In this document: positions 1-13,377 of the stretch, one piece after another
Position numbering within the stretch: the stretch's first letter is position 1
Layout: each line of letters begins with the position of its first letter
Source: Stereum hirsutum FP-91666 SS1
Taxonomy: Eukaryota > Basidiomycota > Agaricomycetes > Russulales > Stereaceae
Direction of reading: 5' to 3'
DNA length: 64,000 nt
NCBI RefSeq assembly: GCF_000264905.1
Contig: NW_006763133.1
Span: forward strand, 281,975 to 345,974
Translations under genes and position numbers: made by a program
The notes under the pieces: model-generated
Seen by the model: only the letters and a program-made list of their open reading frames with translations
The model's database searches: none
What the model was told of the DNA's origin: nothing

Positions 1-917
1 CCTCAGATCCAGATACGATTGGTATTTCAATTTCAAAACACCGACTCGGAACCAACGACCGAGGCCGATTGTAAAATCACTGCCAGAGAGATCTCGTCGG
101 TGAGCAAGCAGTGCAGCAGACAAAAAAAAATCTACAATGAGAAGAACGTTTGAATAGGTTGCACGACCGACGCGCGATCAACCTTGAGCTTGAGCGCTGA
201 GTCCAACGCATTTAAAGTTAAACAAGGTGGCATACTCTCGCATGGGAGATGAGTCAGCCGTGATACTGAAACCGGCCGCAATGCCGAGGATAGCCGCGAT
301 GCCGCGTCGCCAGTGGAGTTTCATGACGTCACACGTCAGAGTCGCTCGAGGGAACAAACATTCCTTCGCGCCCTACACGCCCTCAGACGCAACCTGTTAT
401 ATGGCAATATACTTATGATCATTCTCTTTACGCTTATTCATTGTTTGATGACCCCCGCTCCTTCTCAGAATGTGTGGAAGGACGATACTCTGAACGACGG
501 TCGTAGTGTTTCTACGGGATGGGTCTGGCAAGTAATCTCAGTGTCTGGGTTCGTTGTGTATGAAGCCTAATGGAATCGAAGGATTGAATATACACGATAG
601 TGTCGCCCAACGAATGGATGATAGGAGCGGGAGCCGATCAGCGGCGGTGCGGTCATCTTTGTAAACCAGACAGCGCCCACGAGTGAGTGGAAAGACATCA
701 TCGACTATCACGTACAATGCTCGACCGACGAATGGGTGGAGGAGGTTACGGAGCAATGGAAGTCGGAAAGGCCGGCGGATTGGGACATGCAAGGCGTATC
801 CAATGGCGTTGGTGGACGAGGGGGGCAGGTGACGAAGACGCACGAAATAGGCAAGAGTGCGTATAATTTTGAAGTCACTGCGACAGCTTTCTCACATTCG
901 GCTGTGGCTTTTTCTAG
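1..917. other. No supported gene
   Basis: Only short, mutually overlapping reading frames with no recognisable protein. A possible upstream exon of the 918-1378 reading frame may lie between about 717 and 850, but no frame-consistent join was found. Confidence 0.4.
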
Positions 918-1378
918 ACGAGCAAGCAATACAAGAAGCCGAAGGAGAAAATATTCCTCCATCGCGTAGCGGAGTAGATGCCTCTCTTCCTCTCTCTCAG
1001 AAACCGTCTTCTGCTTCCGCCAAACCTTCGACCCATTCCCTTCACGCTCGATCCGACCCTTCCAACCGTTCTCCAAAGAAGAATGTTCTCCGGCACCACA
1101 ACGCAGACGACGCGCCATGTCCCAGAATGGCCCTAGACAGTCTAGCCAAATCCGTCAACGATTGTGATGTCGATGCGGACGATCCCGCTGCTCACACCTC
1201 GAACCCCGTATCCACAATAGAGCAAGTCGCCGTTGCTCCCATGATGAAGCAGGGCGGTTCGCTACGTTCGAGGCTGGAGACTCCCATGATGCCGCCTCCA
1301 CCGCCTCCGCCACTCCGGCGAAGACTGCTCCCGCCACGACTCCTGAATGCGCACGACCGGCTGCACGAACACAATTAG
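918..1378 (+). CDS. Possible terminal exon of a disordered protein
   Basis: I do not recognise this protein. An open frame follows a good acceptor (TTTTTCTAG ending at 917) and runs to a TAG. It encodes about 150 residues rich in Ser, Pro, Asp and Ala, with a run of seven prolines near the end followed by a basic Arg/Leu stretch. This looks like an intrinsically disordered tail. The upstream exons were not resolved: the donor could be the GTGACG near 832 or a GC-type donor near 851, and neither gives a clean phase. It could be a relic. No neighbour suggests a role. Confidence 0.3.
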
Positions 1379-3839
1379 GGAAGGGATATAGGTTCGGACA
1401 TGCTACGTGGTCAACCGAGCCGCGTCCGAGTTCTCTTGTCTTTCTTTGGCACCGCGATTCTGCTACAGCTGTGTTGAACCGACCGTATGTTTTATCAGTA
1501 CTGTTTCTGGCTGGTGGTGCCCTGTAGTGCCTGCCCAGCGTCGTAGACTCGAATCTTGTCGGGTTCGGAGCTCTCCTCGAATCAAATCATTCGCCCACGT
1601 ATAGAATGTCATGATATTCATCGTACCTAATGAGAACATCGTACCTATTTGAGTCCCTCATGCCGAGCTGATTTTCGATCCTTCATTTTGTGTGGTGACT
1701 GGGCTCTACACGATTGTAGCTCCCTTTCTATAATGTAAAGCGCGAGAATGCGAGGGGCATTAAATACGACGACACGGATCATGACGACGTCAAATAGGAC
1801 ATGTGTCTGTACAATGCAGTCAACTCCTCTGATGTAGTGCAGTACGTTGGGTCGAGGGTTTACATGGCTCCTTCAGTGTCTTCTGCGCACGTAGCCAGCT
1901 TCAAGATATTGGAGCGCGAGGCGAGAAAAGTTGGCCCTGCCAGGCACGTAAAACCCCTTCCTGTCGAAGCAACGCGTGTCATGTCCCGAGATAAAACCAG
2001 TCGTTGAGGGCGGCCCTGTAATTAGACTGAAAGTTGCTGTTATCGGATATCAACATCACAGGGAGAGTGGGGAAAGTATAGAGAAGGCATTCTGTAGTAG
2101 CGTCTCCATGGAAGGTAAGCGGCCCTGTAAGCTCAGAGACGAGTAAGAGAAAGGTGCCATCTTCCATGGAGTTCAAGGTCGTCGGCCAACGTGTTTACGA
2201 TGAATCTACCGCCGGGATCAAAGGACAGCGCACGGGGAAAGAGGGATGGCAGCCTCTTAACTTTCCCCCCAACCTACGGAAAAGAAGAGAATACGGGTGA
2301 TGGAATCATTGCGAGGAAGGTTATGTATGAGTACGTAGCCTGTTCGCACATGTTGAAACAGGAGTTGGTCGGCATAAGTAATTGCGACGGTGTGAAGGAC
2401 ATTTTAAGCAGGGTAATGTATGGCAAGTCGGCAAATAATACCGTTCTATGTATTAATCTGACCTCAGATATGATGGCGTGGATAGTAGACAGCTGAAGGA
2501 TGTCAGCGAAGCGATAGCTTGTGTGCTGGGGAGGAGCAGCGCCGGGCACTGGACGGGACCGCACGGTAAAAGATATGATTGTTGCGTTTAGTGTGGTTCT
2601 TGGGGACATCGGTGTTGGCATACAGCGGTTGTCACTCGGGCCTGGCGAGCTGGCCGGTGCACACAGTCTTGGTGACGGATGTCCGTGTCAATCTGGATAC
2701 GACAAACCGACCGAGGTGGCGTGGAGTGGGATCCGTAGAGCGCGAACTGAATTCATGACGCGAGCTTAAGCAGGTGGCTCAGTCCGATACTAAGTTAATC
2801 ACGATAAGCCAGATAGAGAGCTGTTGCACGGACGTTTGGTCGATGAGCAGACAAATGCACCAGGGAACAACCAAGCAGAGCGGCATAAAAACAACTCGTG
2901 ATGGCCGTGCCCATTTCTTCAGAAACAACCGGGACAGAGCCTGCATGAGCCACTGGTAGCCGTAAGGAAGACGTCAGAGCGGTTGCTAACATGAAGGAAA
3001 CAGCTCGATTCAAGTTGGACAATAAGCGGTAGAATCAGAGCGTGCTCGACTACGAATATAACACAGAAACGCCTCAGGGGGTAGGGCGACGGGCACTGGT
3101 GTATAGACGATTACGCCTGTAGTTACAAAGCGATCCTAATACAGAAATCAAAGCTGTCAAGCAAACGAGGTCTGAGCTGCAGAGCGGCTAGTAGCAGAGA
3201 GAACTTGAAAGAGGGGAGTTTCAAAAATTAAAACAGTCCGAACGGTCTGCCACTGCAAGGCGCCATGTCTGTCGCCAAACGTATTTTGCGTTTAACCAGC
3301 AAAGATGATTCCGACCTAAAGTACTTACCTCCGTACGCCTTGCGCCCTCCATTTGGGCAGAAGTTCGAGTACAGAGAACGGGAACGGAGGAACCCGCCGA
3401 CATCAGCCGGCGGCACGAGTCTTGCCCCGATGATCTTGCGCCACACTATTTGTAACTGGCACAACGCCGGCCACTCTGACACTCATGGTACATGTCGAAC
3501 GCTCCTAGCAATCCGGGGGCCTGGTGTTCGTTCTTCGCGGTAATCACTTCACTGAAGTTGTTCTTAGCACTAGTATGCCTGGTACTTACCCGACCATGGG
3601 AAATGCGCACGATGTACTACCACGTCGGTACGCTGTCTACAAATGGGCCCAAAACTGAGACCCCACCTTCACCACAGAGCATTTAAGAGGATCAGAGGCA
3701 ATCCGTTGCGTCACTGGACCCTACCATCGTGACCTTGGTCTGATGTGTTTGTCTCTGTTGACACGGCTCGGTGAACTTGCACGATATAAGACTGAGTATC
3801 AACTTCTCCGTCTCCGTCTCCCCTCATCTCACTGCCCTG
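1379..3839. other. No supported gene
   Basis: Several reading frames of 60-115 codons exist on both strands but none shows a domain, good splice context or coding-like composition. I see no repeat either. Confidence 0.4.
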
Positions 3840-6330
3840 ATGTCGTTCGATGTAGATGCCGACCCACCCTCTGATCCTATTTCTCTACATGCCTGGCTCA
3901 CTCAGTTTTCCCAACACTTATGCCTCCTCGCAAATAAACTTGTGGCGTTTCCAAACCGTGAGCCGTGTCCGGAGTCGCTGGTGGCCGCACGAGCCTTTAC
4001 GCACGCAGCGGTGAGTTCATCCATGTTCTTTCCGACTATATTAATAGTACAATTCATCTAATTGTGGACAGAGTCGATGGCAGTATCACAGGAATCTCCC
4101 CATCGAGACCGACAAGGGTGTTCTTGCAGCATGGGCTGAGATATCTCGCCATCTCGAGTCCGACGTCCAACTAGGGCGACGATGGCTGTCCGTCTTGAAA
4201 CAGGATGCCGATAGCGACGACGAGGACGAGGACGAGGACGCGGACGCGGACGAGCCCACGCATAACCACGGGGGACTAGCTGCATGGATCGTCCCCGTCA
4301 CAGGTTTCTACGAAGACAGCTGCTCCGTTATACTGAAATGGACCGAACGCACACTCGCACTTGAGAAATGGTGGCGCGGTTTGCTCTCTTTACATCCTGA
4401 ACTCCCGCGAGACGCGAGACCTTCGGGTAGTGTGATCGAGTTGTTCGACAGGGACTATTGGAGGAAGCAGGATGAGGATCTATTCGGAGATCAACCTTTA
4501 CCATTTTCTTCCTGTTGGAAAGGGGCCGTGTTTGACCCTGATCAGCATATCTCACGCACTACTCTTGAACCTCGGGTGTGCTCTCCTCTCGTCGACGTGG
4601 ACTATATAGACATTTGAAACTAATATATTATATTTAGGATCTAGACAACACTTTTACGCAGGGGGTCGATACTAGGGTAGACAAGGAGGGTGTGCACGTA
4701 CGTATTGCATGCTGGGCGCTCATTTTTTTTATTCCACTTGCTCTGGATGGATCGCTCATGATTACGTTTAGGTTCTTGGCTCCAGTCTCGTCTCCGACAA
4801 GGAAAAAGGGGACTCTCCATCCCGTACGCCCGTCCAACAGTCCACGTCCGAAGACAACGTGCACCATCAAACATGGGACAACGGAGAAGATGTCGAACAG
4901 GAGGAATCTTCGGGCGGAGAGAGGGGTGGAAAACGTCAAAAGGTTGTCCTGAGACAGGAGGCTGTCAATAGTGAAGGGGAGGATGAAAAGGTACGCTATT
5001 TACTCGTCATTCATTGATATTCACCTGAGTTTTCTTGACCAGCCCGATGATGACGACGAAGATGTTGTTGAACTTCTCAAACGGTCTCGTAAGCCACGGA
5101 CGCGCTCCTCTACCGCCCGGCCTAAAACGCTACGACCGACGAAGTCCGCCTCGGCCACCACATCTCGCCGTCGTGCTACTCAACTCCCTAGCACGAAATC
5201 TTTGCCGCCGAACACGCTCTCGAAAATTCCGCCATCTTTGTCCACTGCTAAGGCGGCATTTATTTCTGTGCCGTCCAGAAGTAGAAGGCGTTCTTCGACT
5301 AAGGTGACGCCACATCTTAAACCATCTACAGGAAGCAAGCGCAAGCGTGCTCCGGTAGAGAGTGGAGAAGAGAAAAAGGATGACGAGAGCAGTAGCGAGG
5401 ATAGCGTTGTGAGTGATGGCGATATACAGGGCGTAGAGGAGGACGGTAAAGAGGAGGAGACAGTGCAAGAGGCGGCAAAGGCCACTAAGCGTCCTTATTA
5501 TGTTGACGATGACTTGGCTTTCATGAAGAAAAAGTCGCACGGCCGAGATTTGTGGCGTAGGGAGATTACAAATAGGGGGATGCAGGTCGTTAAAGTAGGT
5601 TTTTATTCGTCATCATATAGACGCACTATCTGATACCTGACATCAGTCTGAAAGGCGTTGCGGGTGGTGCGCTGGTGTCTCACCCGGTAGTCCTAAATGC
5701 AAGGCAAGCTGTTGCCTCATCACGGATTACGGCGATTGTAGTCACCCAGAGGACGACACGCGCTGTGCACAATGTTTCTTAGCGAACCGGACCTGCGATT
5801 GGGAGTGGACGAGGAACTCAGACGGTTCGATCCTTCCCAAGGAGAAACTGATGACGAAAGGTCGGTTCTTCCACCGTTTCTATATCGCTGTCGATTTGCT
5901 GACATGTTCAACCAGGCAAGGTCACACAGCGTCGGGGCCGATCAGCATCAAACAGCCACGCTGACGTTGTCCGAGCCCCGTCCACCAATGGCGGAAAACG
6001 TGAGCGTGTGCACATCCACGATGTTACTGTAGTGTATACTCACATGTAATCTCTACCATAGAGGATGCCGGCGTGGACTTTGGCAATGGTGTTGCCCGGT
6101 ATGACGTCTTCGGCGTCTCGGTCCCCATCGTCGAGGATCTGGGGAATGACCCTGCAGGTGGGAGCCGTGTTCATCTTCGTCGACATCTCCTCGATCTCCT
6201 TCAAGAACATACCTTAGCCAAGGTGGCCATTGCGGAAGCAGCCGCTAGGAAGGATAGGCTAGTTGCTAATGCTCGTGCATTTGTCGATGCATATGTGGCA
6301 TCGACGGGCAGTTCATCAAGCACAGTCTAA
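3840..6330 (+). CDS. Hypothetical protein with acidic run, basic tail and Cys cluster
   Basis: Eight exons join in frame (3840-4010, 4072-4575, 4638-4697, 4772-4990, 5043-5594, 5647-5860, 5916-5999, 6062-6330) to give 690 residues; introns are 52-74 nt with GTGAGT, GTACGT, GTACGC or GTAGGT-like donors. Residues about 101-118 are an Asp/Glu run. Exon 5 (residues 319-502) is Ser/Thr/Arg/Lys rich, with basic clusters such as KRKRAPV and acidic-serine patches, so nuclear location is likely. Exon 6 carries a Cys-rich module (C507, C510, C520, C524, C525, C533, H535, C542, C545, C552) that could bind zinc. The last 80 residues look helical. The overall plan, a Cys cluster followed by a short helix, recurs in Agaricomycete hypothetical proteins, but I cannot name a function. 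Start chosen at the first ATG of the long open exon; an upstream exon cannot be excluded. Confidence 0.72.
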
Positions 6331-7091
6331 ACCTCCCTACCTATATCTCGTCGCAGTTCTTTGGATGATATCACCTCTCGTTTCGCTGAATATATGCGGT
6401 TTGTTGGTGGTTTGCGTTTTTCTTGGGACTACTTCTGCATCGAATGAAACGAATATCTATCTGAATTTACGGTTTGACAAGTTCTAGTGTCTGTTGTAAC
6501 ATAATGGGGGGCATACAGCCCTCTGAGCGTCGATGTTTTGCAGCAGTTGTATACTATTGAACTTAATACAGTGTCACTTTTCTTGAATGAGGCCTCCGAC
6601 TGTTTTCAGCTCAAGCTCAATATATACACTGCGTAACTGCTCACCATGACCCTCTTAGTCGTCACTAAATTTGATGATCGGTCGCGTCCGACTCTGGCCA
6701 CGCAACGCTAATGACTTGCCTGGAGGGCGATTGGCTTCTTGCCTTGAGGCAAGCCTGGGGATAATGACTCAGTGAGGCTAGCATCAAAGTAGGCGAGCAA
6801 CTATGTAATGTAGACAGCAGAAGGGATAAGACATGAAGCTCCAAGTAAAACCGTTGCTGGCCGTGTTTGGATAAGTTCGCACGTGTTGGGAGCATCAGCG
6901 CGTACGGTGCTAATATCTCGTTTACCCATTGATCAACATACACTCGGCGTTCAAGTTGCAGTGATGCCTGTCAATGTTGATTGGTTCAGTGTGAGACTAT
7001 CCTCTGTTCCTCTACATTTCACACAACACAAATCAGCCATCCGCATCAACAGGTTTTCGGAGACATAAGCAATGAAAACGAACGACTGACC
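6331..7091. other. Intergenic, no gene seen
   Basis: Probable 3' end of the preceding plus-strand gene and the truncated end of the SMC1 relic. A frame on the minus strand at 6951-7090 continues past the homology as likely intron or flanking sequence. Confidence 0.4.
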
Positions 7092-8560
7092 CTGCGCCTG
7101 ATCGGCTGCCTCCTGCACGTCCTTTAGATCACGTTTATGGTTCTTCACCACGAGCTCCCTGGCCTCTTTATCCCTCGCGATTTGTCCGGGCGTCGTTTCT
7201 GCATTGCGGATCTCACGAGTCGAATGCGCGATTTTACCCTCCGTAGTTACTAGGTCGGGTTTCTGATTCACAAACCGATATCAGCACCGACCGCACACCC
7301 ATGAAGAGAGAAAAGAGTCAGTAGAAAAAGTAGTTCAAGGAAGCAAGAAGGGAACAGTAAGAGTGAAACGCACCTTCCCTACAACAGCCCTCTCCGCGCT
7401 CTTCAGCGCCCTCAGCTTCCGCATCGCGTTCAACCTTGCGTTGGCCTGCTCCGTCCTCGCATCTGCCAATTCCTCGTCATGCACGCGTTGTTTTTCGTGT
7501 AGACTTTCGAGGGTACGTGCTTGGTCTTTGATCTCGTAGCGTTACGCTCGAGGGCTTCTTCGATGTGGAACAGCTTGAAGAAGACGCGACGGAGGATGAG
7601 GTAGTCCTATGCAGTCGAGCAAGTACAGTGGTATACGTGTCAGAAAAGATGCATACATGCGTTTGAAAGGGAGTCTGGACGGTGGGCGACGTACCCTCTC
7701 CTGACAGGACGCCTCGAACTTATGCGCCTCCGTCTTCTGCTCCTTATACTGCTTAATCTCCCCTGCAATACCCCTCCGCTTCGTAAAATTAAACGTTGCA
7801 TTCTCCACCGTCTTCTCCTGCTCCGCCTTCGCCTCCTCGTACGCCGTTGCCAGCTCCAAGCCCCCGCTGAGCTGCTCTATCACTCGGGGGAGGTCCTTCG
7901 GGGGGATGCGACGGCTTCGACGTCGCCTTGGAAGACGAGGAAGTTTTTAGCTTTGACCAGGATGTTGTGGGAGGTTAGAGAGGTGTTGTAGACGGAGTAG
8001 GTTACTACGCGGTCATTGACTTTGTATTCTGAGGCGCCGGTCGTAAAAATTCTGCAAAAAAGGAAATTTCAGTACGCATATATTGTGCTCACAGCGCATA
8101 TATGGGGCTTCTAGCGGGATAAATAGGAGATGATTGGGGTCCGGGGATGTATGGGCCACAAGGCCACGCCACACGATAACCCAATAACACCAACCCCTAA
8201 ACCCAGGAGGACACAAAAACACTCACGTTCTTGGAAACCTCCACTCCTTCCCCTTCACGTCCTCATGAGCCGCCAGCACCCGCGCCTTCTTCGCTGTCCC
8301 TTCGCCCTCTTCCTCCCCTTGCCCCTGTTCCACATACAGACTCACATCGCCACTGGGGGCTCGCGTCCCCATTCGAGTCCCTCAAGAGTCTCCTACCTCG
8401 GTAGACGAGATTCTTTAGCTAAGACCGGAGCTGTGCGCTCTTGACGCCCAGGACGAAAGAGATGGCGTACATGAGTTTGGACTTTCCGGCTCCGATGACG
8501 GAGCTGAAGTTGCGGAAGGGGGCGTACGAATAGGCGCCAGCTGACGCATCGTGGGTTTCG
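7092..8560 (-). pseudogene. smc1 (pseudogene): Broken N-terminal copy of cohesin SMC1
   Basis: Read on the minus strand, successive pieces match the start of the cohesin ATPase SMC1: the Walker A neighbourhood with AISFVLGVKSAQLRS, then KNLVYRGR, SGDVSLYVEQ, NILVKAKNFLVFQGDVEAVAS, VIEQLSGGLEL, ENATFNFTKRRGIAGEIKQ, LILRRVFFKLFHIEEALE, and the first coiled coil to AADQAQ. Intron-like gaps with GTGAGT, GTACGT and GTGCGT donors are kept, so this is a genomic duplicate and not a retrocopy. It is dead. Walker A has lost three residues (it reads VIGAGKS where the family has GPNGAGKS), a TAG stands inside the RSSQL segment near 8419, and frameshifts lie near 8370 (before SGDVSLYVEQ), near 7895 (after VEAVAS) and near 7545 (after EALERNA). 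The copy stops after roughly a third of the ~1240-residue family length; hinge, second coil and Walker B are absent. Confidence 0.9.
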
Positions 8561-9957
8561 CAGACATATCGGATGGGAGAGTCTAGTTAGAGGGAGTGGC
8601 TCGACCTCTCTTGAGCAAGGGAGACGGAAAATAAGAGAAGCAGAGATCAAGACGAGGGAAAAGGAACATACCAAGGATGGTCCGAAAGCCTGGGTCCTCA
8701 GCGTCGGCTCCTTGGATCAACCAAACTGTTATCCTACCTCTTTCTACTCATTAATCCGTCTCTTGTGTGGTGTTGAGGTATTGTGGCCATACACGAGCGG
8801 GTGCGAATGCGTACGAGGTAGGGCGAGCGAGGTGGTGGTGGTGCGGAAGGAAGAAGCAACGAGCGTCGTCATTTGAGCGTGGACAAAGGCTGTAAGGTGA
8901 CGCACGATACTGAGATACATGATGAGGGGATTCCGGCTGCGCTACAAAATGCACACCACAAGTGCAGCCTGGGAGTAGCCCGCTTTAAGAGAGTGTGTAT
9001 TGCCTGGGAGAGCAATATTGGAGCAAGAAAACCGGGAGTGGCACCTAGTATTACCCCCGGACTACAATTCGTTGTAGTGGGACTGCGCCACCGTGTTTAG
9101 CCTTGTTTGTTTTTGGCATCCTTGGCATAATTATGCGGCAAGCAGGGTAATCCCGTTGTGTGGCTCGTGGCTCCCACGTGCCACCACGCGTCAGTGCCGG
9201 TCGGCACACGCCAATTTGCCAGCAGATATTCGGCGTCGCTCTTTTCGTCTGAACCAGCTACGATATTCTCAAAAGTACGAAGCATCAATCAATAATGGAT
9301 GTCGGCCAGTACCATGAAGACGTGCAACTGACATTTTGGTGGTCATATTGCACACCCTGGCGTGTTCTATATCCATCCTTTATCTCATCTCTGCTCGCTC
9401 GGCCTCCCTAATATATCTCACAACTCGAACACGCGTTTCTGGTTTGTCCAGCCAGGTCCAGCTGGCAGCGTCATAATTATCACGAAAAGCACTGGTCGCT
9501 CACTATCGCCCGTATGCATCCGTCGCCTTTTGTGGCTTTATGGGAAGGCTTCTTCCACGTCCATTTCGGAAGCCCGGAATTCGAACATACAAGTTCTCTC
9601 TAGCCGTCACCGCATCCACATACATCGTATTATAAGGCTCCTCTTGCAAGTATCGGAATCATTGACCTTCTCCGCCCCTTCTCTGGCCGGAACGCCCGCC
9701 ATATGTCGCACAATGCAAACTACCGCTATCATCATCATTTTACAGTTTCGCTGTCTCTAGCGCTCTGGTCTCAACCTACTGGTATACAAACTAGTTCATC
9801 CGATCTTATTATCCCTTCAAACTTCACCTTCACACTGGACCTACCTCGCACTCCTCCGCGCCGTTCATGCTGGACACGTTGAGGACATAGTGAGTTGATG
9901 TGTGTGGCGTGTGGCGCAGCTTCGCGGCCGACGACATCCTGAGAACTTCGAATGCTA
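8561..9957. other. No supported gene
   Basis: No domain, splice chain or repeat recognised. Part of 8561-8700 may be the eroded 5' end of the SMC1 copy. Confidence 0.35.
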
Positions 9958-11130
9958 TGAGCGTGGTCGAGGTTCGTTCCTGCCGCCTGGTTGGTCTCTT
10001 GTCTAAATTACCACTCAACCCAATGTGTCATGACAGCTCAGCCATGTCACCGACAACCAGGGTTTGCCCCTCGCGGTCAACACGGTCAACCACCGGTGTT
10101 GTAACATCACCTGAATCAAGCTCCAGTCCGTCTTCTTCGCCTCAAACTGCTCCAACCGGTCTCCCTCGTGTCGACAGTCGAATAGCACCACAAGCGGACA
10201 AGACCGACGAGGAGGACGAGGACGCGAACTTGGCGGCAGCGAACGATAAGTAAGGAGTTGAACGATGAGGACCGGAGGTGAACTATGCTATAAATGGACA
10301 TACAGGTGAGTTCGTGTTCAGTCTTCCCTAGGCTATGGTGGCTGTGCCTTATTCGCCTCTTGTATTCCTGTAGGGTACGGGTTTCACTTCATGAACGAAT
10401 CGGACGACGCCGTCCTCTTCCGGGCTGGACGAGATGACGTCCCTCCTGTGCGTTTTCGCCACCTCGCCGCAGATGATTCCAACAACTGGAAGCTCGGACG
10501 ATCGCATGTGGACCAATGTGCTCTTGATCGTGGGTATTTGCTCTTCGGAAGATCATGGAAGACTATATCATTGATGACTATGCGGCAACAACTAACGACA
10601 CTGACATTTGAGGCGACTTGTAATCTGGTGAGCACACCGAATGTATTCTTCGCAGCTACTTAACTTCTCTGATGGCCCTAGAATATCATACGTTGCTTAT
10701 TGAGGTTCACTTTCTTTTCAATCTCTCTGAGATCTGTCCTCACCGGTGTGGCGCATCCGAGTCCTGAGCGGAGTAGCAGACGACACGCAGCGACCATAAT
10801 GAACGAAACCCTAGCACAGTCGATGGTGAAACGACGCCAAACGCCACCTCACTCAACGCAGTGCCGAATCGCCCGACAGTCAGCTACATTCCCTCGCCTC
10901 TTCAATCGTACTCTGCAGGTTCTACGAACCAGGTTTCGGTGCCGCCGAAAGTGAATCACCCACTCGTTAAATATCAGAACAAGTCCACTGCGGCACGCAC
11001 GTCCATCGCCATTCTTTCTCCGTCCTCTTTGTACTCTGACTATCCACCAAACCTCGGCTCCAGGAACATCCGCCAATATATGTGGCCCGCGATGCATCAC
11101 AGCACCCAGCTCTTCGGGAGCAGCACATAA
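9958..11130 (+). CDS. Unresolved coding region, unknown protein
   Basis: Three coding-like pieces lie on the plus strand but I could not join them in one frame. The first (to about 10253) is Ser/Pro-rich and ends with an acidic patch, TDEEDEDANL. The second (from an acceptor near 10375 to a donor near 10628) reads FHFMNESDDAVLFRAG, then DDSNNWKLGR and ALDRGYLLFGRSW. The third (10795-11130, after an acceptor-like GGAGTAG) reads PTVSYIPSPLQSYSAG and continues. Composition and splice-like borders argue for a real or recently broken gene. No family recognised. It converges on the minus-strand gene ending at 11766. Confidence 0.33.
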
Positions 11131-11765
11131 CGTTCCTGACTGAAGACCACAAACACCTCCAATATTTCTTATGTCCTCGTCCTCCCAGTCTACCACCTCT
11201 GACTCCTTTCAATTTAGCATGTGCCCCGCAGGATACAAGACGCATTCTCCCCGTTGAGTTGGGCTCTTTACTCGAGAAGAGCCAGAACGTGAACAACGTT
11301 GGCTTCGTCGTACCCGAGGCACAAGCCTCTACTCGCTGTTTTCGATTAGGCACCCGGGCTCCGAGAGTTCAGTAGAATGGGCACGTTGCGAGTTACTATG
11401 TTCGAGGGAATGGCTGGTTTCGACAGCTGTTGACGCTCTAGACTTCTTGTGTAGCTTGTCGACAAGCTCGCTGTGTAGTCCGTAGTCCGTTTTATTATAC
11501 TCCGACAATTCTCTGCCGCGTAATTCTATTCCCTTGTGGCACAAACATTCACTATACCGTTGCTAGTCGGCAGAGACATCACTTCCCTTCAGCGATAGAT
11601 ACATTTGGCTTCTAGATCATACAAAAAGAGAACAACTCGCGATATATGCCGCATGAACGTAGACTATGAAGTTCATAAAGAGCTACTCCAATGGACCAAC
11701 AGGTTAGTTACTCGTCAAAAAGGAGGCGCACATGACGTACTTCAACTTGCTTTAGAAGGGGTGCA
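11131..11765. other. Gap between convergent genes
   Basis: A possible last exon of the plus-strand gene lies at about 11217-11375 after the acceptor TTCAATTTAG. Nothing else recognised. Confidence 0.3.
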
Positions 11766-12786
11766 CTACGCCGCCGTCACCTCTGGTATGACCGGTAGTA
11801 GCTGCCGAATTCGATTCTCCTCCCTCTCTCGTTCCCATTCGACATGCACAGGTAACTGTCGCAGGAGGTGTTAATAGAAAACATTTGAACCATCGTGCTC
11901 GCATTCGTTTGTGACTTACGTTTGCCTGTAGTTCAAAACTTGCCTGCCTGTGCGCATCCTCCAAGCGAATCTTCTCCGCCTATGAAAGGATGATGAGCGA
12001 CAGATCTCATGGAGACTCTAAGATAATACGACGTACCTGTTCGCTCTGGAACCGCGCAAATTGTTGCTCATACTTGTCTAGCACCTCATTCGTCGGGAGC
12101 CTGATTCTGATCGAGCTCTCGTTGACGGAGAAAAAAGTGAGCCGGGAGAAGAGGTTGTAGGGGCCGGCATGCTTGCCACCAAGATGGAAGTAAGGACCCT
12201 TGACTGTCCTCCCAGAGCACTGAACTCTCACAGCGTCATAGATAGCCGCAGCGTACCAATAGCACTGGAACTTCAGGGCGTCGTAGCAGGGCTGCTCAGC
12301 GTGGAGAATGTGCAATAGTACGCTGAGTTGGACGTCGGATATCTGGTCGTTCGGCATTGAGAGGGTGGAGATGACGACGGCTTCGTTGGGGGAAGGAAGT
12401 GCCGGAGGGTCGTAAACCGTTCCGGGTTTGCATACCGTGACCTTATCCACAGCTGGAAACCCTACAGAGAAACACTCCGGCGACAACACCCTCGCAGCCT
12501 TCGATCCAACTCTGTCCGCCCCCTGTGCCCCCTGGCCGAAGCGCACAAAACGCTCGAGTATCACTATACCTCTCCAGTCGCGATCGAAAGGGCACCGAAG
12601 GCATACGACGATGAACTCGTGGTAGGGAGAATGGACAGACTTGTAATGCACCATTTCATGAACATAGGGTCGCGTGGTACGAGGACTGTCCTGAACAGAT
12701 GCAACCCAATCGAAATGAGAGAACTGCATCTCTCGTTTTGGCGTATGGAAGAGGCCATAAGGCCGGAAAATGTCGTTGAAAGACAT
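11766..12786 (-). CDS. Agaricomycete FRPYGLFH-family protein, function unknown
   Basis: Three exons (12786-12037, 11979-11920, 11855-11766; introns 57 and 64 nt with GTACGT and GTAAGT donors) give 299 residues in one frame. The body carries a set of short blocks that I recall from a protein family common in Agaricomycetes: DIFRPYGLFH near the start, HFDWVASVQ, TTRPYVHEMVHYKS, SPYHEFIVVC, IVILERFVR and FQCYWYAAAIYDA. The final 50 residues are charged and probably a helix or coiled coil (KYEQQFARFQSEQ then AEKIRLEDAHRQ). No catalytic motif is known to me for this family and I assign no activity. No signal peptide or membrane segment seen, so cytosolic or nuclear. Start is the first ATG (12786); the frame upstream is closed nearby. 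Family copies are often dispersed and some are dead, but this one has no break. Confidence 0.75.
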
Positions 12787-13377
12787 GGGTGATGCTGTGT
12801 GACGATCTGGGACGAAGCGATGAGACCCAAGGGCGGATACGCATGGGAGTGCATCCCGCCGTATAAGGCGCGTTTACATGATGAGCGCCGAAGGTAGCGC
12901 CAACGTCGACAGGTTGGGCGCGGACGCCGCATGAGTCGACAATGAAACACCCCGCACGTCGGATATTGCAGCGTAGAAAACTCGGACTCACTATTTGGCC
13001 CAGTCTGGGGCTGTTCACTACCATGTGCCTCACGGACTAGTGGTTAGATTCCAACCTCAGCTTCTAATAGCGGACATCCATCGGTTGAACCGTAGCGTGG
13101 CGACGTGGTGCGCCGTCGAAGAGCTCAACGACGAGGTAATAAACGATGTTTGCAGGAAATGCCAGATGTACGAAGCCCTAGACAAGTGACAGGTCTCACA
13201 ACCTCTTATCCTCGACGCCAGCGGTGACGATGGAGAGGTTCGTCACGCTGTTAAAGAGCGAGCCGGTCGAGCGTGACGGTGAGTATATGCGGTAGCTGGT
13301 TTTTACTGGCGACTGAAGTAGAACGTACCAACAAAGACTCAGACTCCAAATAGCGAAGATACAGAATATTGCATACG

